In this document: positions 4,481 through 5,535 of the stretch, one piece after another | How the letters are laid out: each line of letters starts with the position of its first letter | How positions within the stretch are numbered: position 1 is the stretch's first letter | Origin: JACCRE01 sp049790855 | GTDB lineage: Bacteria; Planctomycetota; Planctomycetia; Planctomycetales; Planctomycetaceae | NCBI GenBank assembly: GCA_049790855.1 | Contig: JBAQZJ010000419.1 | Span: 1-5,535, forward strand | Direction of reading: 5' to 3' | DNA: 5,535 nt | Notes under the pieces: generated by a model | What the model was told of the DNA's origin: nothing | Database searches by the model: none | What the model saw: only the letters and a program-made list of their open reading frames with translations | Translations under genes and position numbers: made by a program

Positions 4481-4619
4481 GCGGAATCGGTTCGCACCAG
4501 TCGGAGACCCAATGTTCACCGGCGAGGCCGGGAAGTACTTCGGCGAGGTCATGGCCCGCAAGCGGAAAGAGGTTGGCGATGCGGCGCACGTCGTGGCGTC
4601 CAAGTCGATCGGCTGGTGA
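4425..4619 (+). CDS. small phage-type hypothetical protein
   Basis: The 64-residue product starts at ATG 4425. Its sequence has a characteristic order: a helical WIDGATYRQMLERNRF (8-23), the turn APVGDPMFTGEAGKYF (24-39), a Lys/Arg helix EVMARKRKEVGDAAHV (41-56) and the ending ASKSIGW. I recall similar short proteins from phage and prophage genomes (Trp-Ile-Asp-Gly, RFAPVGDPMF, SK-IGW), but no function is attached to them and I could not run a search. It contains no cysteines and no membrane segment. It overlaps the preceding gene by 56 bases and is followed by a short AT-rich gap, so it may close the transcript segment that begins with DUF5131. Confidence 0.65.
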   Translation: MTQQQKDWIDGATYRQMLERNRFAPVGDPMFTGEAGKYFGEVMARKRKEVGDAAHVVASKSIGW

Positions 4620-4633
4620 ACAGACCCACTCCG

Positions 4634-4662
4634 CGTAATTACACATCCTAAAAGGGATTACG
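4634..4662 (+). promoter_or_regulatory. inverted repeat around the ribosome-binding site of the next gene
   Basis: CGTAAT (4634-4639) and ATTACG (4657-4662) are perfect inverted repeats enclosing AAAAGGGA. A competing inner stem, ATCC (4645-4648) with GGAT (4655-4658), would mask the ribosome-binding site. The 47-base gap is distinctly AT-rich for this window and also contains the palindrome GTAATTAC (4635-4642). Translational control or a protein site is possible; the stems are short and unproven. Confidence 0.3.
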
Positions 4663-4666
4663 TCGA

Positions 4667-4930
4667 ATGAGCGACCCGCAGGAGCGGGCACGGATCGCGA
4701 CGCCGGCCGGTGTCGTGACGCTGCGAGACGGCGAGTCGGCGCTGATCGACAGTGCCTACCGCGTGCGGGTGAAGTTCCTGCGCGGTCGCGGCCAGCGGGT
4801 GGAGCTGGAGATCGTTGCGGTGCCGCCGCCTGCGGCGAGCAATGGTGGCAGTGCTGGAGGCGAGGCGAATGGCGAGGTCGCGGCCGTCGCGACGCCGAAA
4901 CCGTATCTGTCGAGAGAGGGGAGAGCATGA
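4667..4930 (+). CDS. hypothetical protein with CsrA-like core, first gene of a coupled run
   Basis: The 87-residue product starts at ATG 4667 behind AAAAGGGA (4650-4657). Residues 15-54 (GVVTLRDGESALIDS, then YRVRVKFLRGRGQRVELEI) follow the spacing and strand pattern of CsrA: a short strand with Leu and Arg, GES, an Ile-Asp turn, a basic strand, a Gly-rich turn, RVELEI and then a Pro-containing end. The classic MLxLSR start is replaced, and no residue matching the RNA-binding Arg44 is visible, so at best this is a divergent or inactive relative. Residues 55-75 are a Gly/Ala/Asn linker, followed by a short polar tail. Its TGA overlaps the next start as ATGA. A chance resemblance between small beta-rich proteins cannot be excluded. 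Confidence 0.6.
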   Translation: MSDPQERARIATPAGVVTLRDGESALIDSAYRVRVKFLRGRGQRVELEIVAVPPPAASNGGSAGGEANGEVAAVATPKPYLSREGRA

Positions 4931-5181
4931 CGCCGGAGCGAATCGCGGAGCTGCGGAAGAGATGCGACGAGCCGAGCCATCTCTGGTTCCGGGGTGCGAC
5001 GCGGCCCGAACTGGCGGAGCTGCTCGACGCGGTGGATGAGGTCTCCCGGCTGCGGGCGCTGCTCACGAAGATTAACTGGCTGGTCTACATTGACGACGAC
5101 GACAAGTTCTACGCCGCGCTGACGAGCGAGATCGTGGAGGAGATCGACGCGGCGGACCTCGAATCGAAAGGGGAATCATGA
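4927..5181 (+). CDS. small helical protein, paralog 1 of a tandem pair
   Basis: The 84-residue product begins in the ATGA shared with the preceding gene; GAGAGGGGAGAG at about 4913-4924 is the ribosome-binding site. The N-terminus MTPERIAELRKRC and the LAELLDAVDEVSRLRALL helix (29-46) are of a kind frequent in small phage proteins, probably a helical hairpin or coiled-coil. The middle (WLVYIDDDDKFYAALTSEIVEEID, 51-74) is acidic and aromatic. It ends with DLESKGES. The next gene has a matching start (MKPKRIAELR), a matching helix (LADLLDTADREAKLR) and a matching end (ALESKG), so the two are duplicates that have diverged in the middle. Function is unknown. Confidence 0.65.
   Translation: MTPERIAELRKRCDEPSHLWFRGATRPELAELLDAVDEVSRLRALLTKINWLVYIDDDDKFYAALTSEIVEEIDAADLESKGES
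5158..5171 (+). repeat. gene-junction repeat, copy 2
   Basis: CTCGAATCGAAAGG encodes the Leu-Glu-Ser-Lys near the end of the preceding gene and supplies the AAAGG ribosome-binding core for ATG 5178. Confidence 0.75.
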
Positions 5182-5408
5182 AGCCGAAGAGAATCGCGGA
5201 ACTGCGCGCAAAGCAATCGAGAGGGCCGGTGCCAGTGCTGTGCGGGCAAGACCTCGCGGACCTTCTCGACACTGCCGATCGTGAGGCGAAATTGAGGGAA
5301 GCGGTCGAGGAAGTGCTGCAAGTGATCCACCGGGGTGACGTTGGCAAAAGTGATGTGTTCATGCATCTCGACAAAGCCCTCGAATCGAAAGGCACCCCGG
5401 CCCCATGA
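5178..5408 (+). CDS. small helical protein, paralog 2 of a tandem pair
   Basis: The 76-residue product starts at ATG 5178, overlapping the previous stop as ATGA, behind GAAAGGGGAA (5165-5174). It shares the N-terminus (KRIAELR), the LADLLDTADREAKLREAVEEVLQVI helix (26-50) and the LDKALESKG ending with its upstream neighbour, but lacks that gene's acidic aromatic middle, having HRGDVGKSDVFMH instead. It is predicted helical with possible self-association. The arrangement is a simple tandem duplication, and the shared gene-end DNA (5158-5171 and 5379-5392) may mark the duplicated unit. Function is unknown. Confidence 0.65.
   Translation: MKPKRIAELRAKQSRGPVPVLCGQDLADLLDTADREAKLREAVEEVLQVIHRGDVGKSDVFMHLDKALESKGTPAP
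5379..5392 (+). repeat. gene-junction repeat, copy 3
   Basis: CTCGAATCGAAAGG is identical to 5158-5171 and again encodes Leu-Glu-Ser-Lys in frame, just before the ATGA junction at 5405-5408. Confidence 0.75.
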
Positions 5409-5535
5409 CCGACGCCGCACCCGACCCGCCACCGCGTGCCGAGCTGATCGTCACGACGCACGCCCTGACCCGCTTCCGCGAGCGGTGCGGCAGTCCCGGA
5501 GCGTCGCCGTCCGCGCTGGCCGTCCTCGCCGGCGA
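5405..5535 (+). CDS. hypothetical protein, 3'-truncated by window edge
   Basis: ATG 5405 overlaps the previous stop as ATGA, and the frame remains open to the window end (43 complete codons). The visible N-terminus is a Pro/Asp-rich lead (MTDAAPDPPPRAE) followed by LIVTTHALTRFRERCG. A strand ending in T-H-A followed by a RFRER helix occurs in several small phage and toxin-like proteins, but too little is visible to assign a family. The ribosome-binding site is GAAAGG (5387-5392), 12 bases upstream. Confidence 0.55.
   Translation, partial: MTDAAPDPPPRAELIVTTHALTRFRERCGSPGASPSALAVLAG

Noticed and set aside
3743..4603. Long minus-strand open frame of 286 codons
   Set aside because: It lies opposite the conserved end of DUF5131 and the next genes, shows no recognisable family, and long antisense frames are expected in GC-rich coding DNA.
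1..5535. tRNA, rRNA or CRISPR array
   Set aside because: No cloverleaf with a T-loop GTTCGA signature at proper spacing, no rRNA-like stretches and no regularly spaced repeats were seen by eye.

Overview
This is a compact, GC-rich, all-plus-strand cluster of small phage-type genes. The family combination is typical of a bacteriophage or prophage: a Cro/C1-like helix-turn-helix protein, a phage-style CsrA homolog, an orphan D12-class DNA adenine methyltransferase, a Gp37/Gp68 (DUF5131) protein and an HNH homing-endonuclease remnant, packed among tiny unknown genes with ATGA start/stop overlaps. The csrA gene, the high GC and the style of the small genes resemble material from Planctomycetota, but host assignment is an inference. 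Several genes look damaged (dam truncated, HNH gene internally deleted, one probable single-base frameshift), which suits a decaying prophage or remnant better than an intact virus. Sequencing error could explain the single-base lesion.

Layout. 2-478: end of an unrecognised gene. 519-1101: an HTH regulator overlapping a small coiled-coil, membrane-tailed protein. A GC hairpin follows, then csrA (1148-1414) carrying an extra four-cysteine tail. 1476-2132: dam, cut off just after its catalytic DPPY motif and joined to the 3' end of a different gene (2119-2256). 2267-2898: two small unknown genes, the second with a proline run and a CxxC motif. 2891-4216: the DUF5131 gene, interrupted by a deleted HNH gene (3438-3755) but still open in frame. 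4250-4619: two small genes, the second resembling a small protein seen in phage genomes. 4667-5535: a translationally coupled run of four genes, including two tandem paralogs and a protein whose core resembles CsrA; the last gene leaves the window.

How it fits together. The genes appear to be read as one or two long transcripts, with GAAAGG-type ribosome-binding sites in front of most starts. Some gene ends and starts share repeated DNA: a CTCGAATCGAA(A)GG junction occurs three times in the same reading frame, a second 15-base junction twice, and a third repeat lies on each side of csrA. These repeats suggest growth and rearrangement by duplication or recombination at gene borders. The strongest points for a second look are the HNH insertion in DUF5131 with its AT-rich upstream flank, the dam chimera, the CsrA with a putative zinc-binding tail, and the reconstructed one-base loss that turns a 4-base overlap into a 56-base overlap. 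I see no tRNA, rRNA or CRISPR array.
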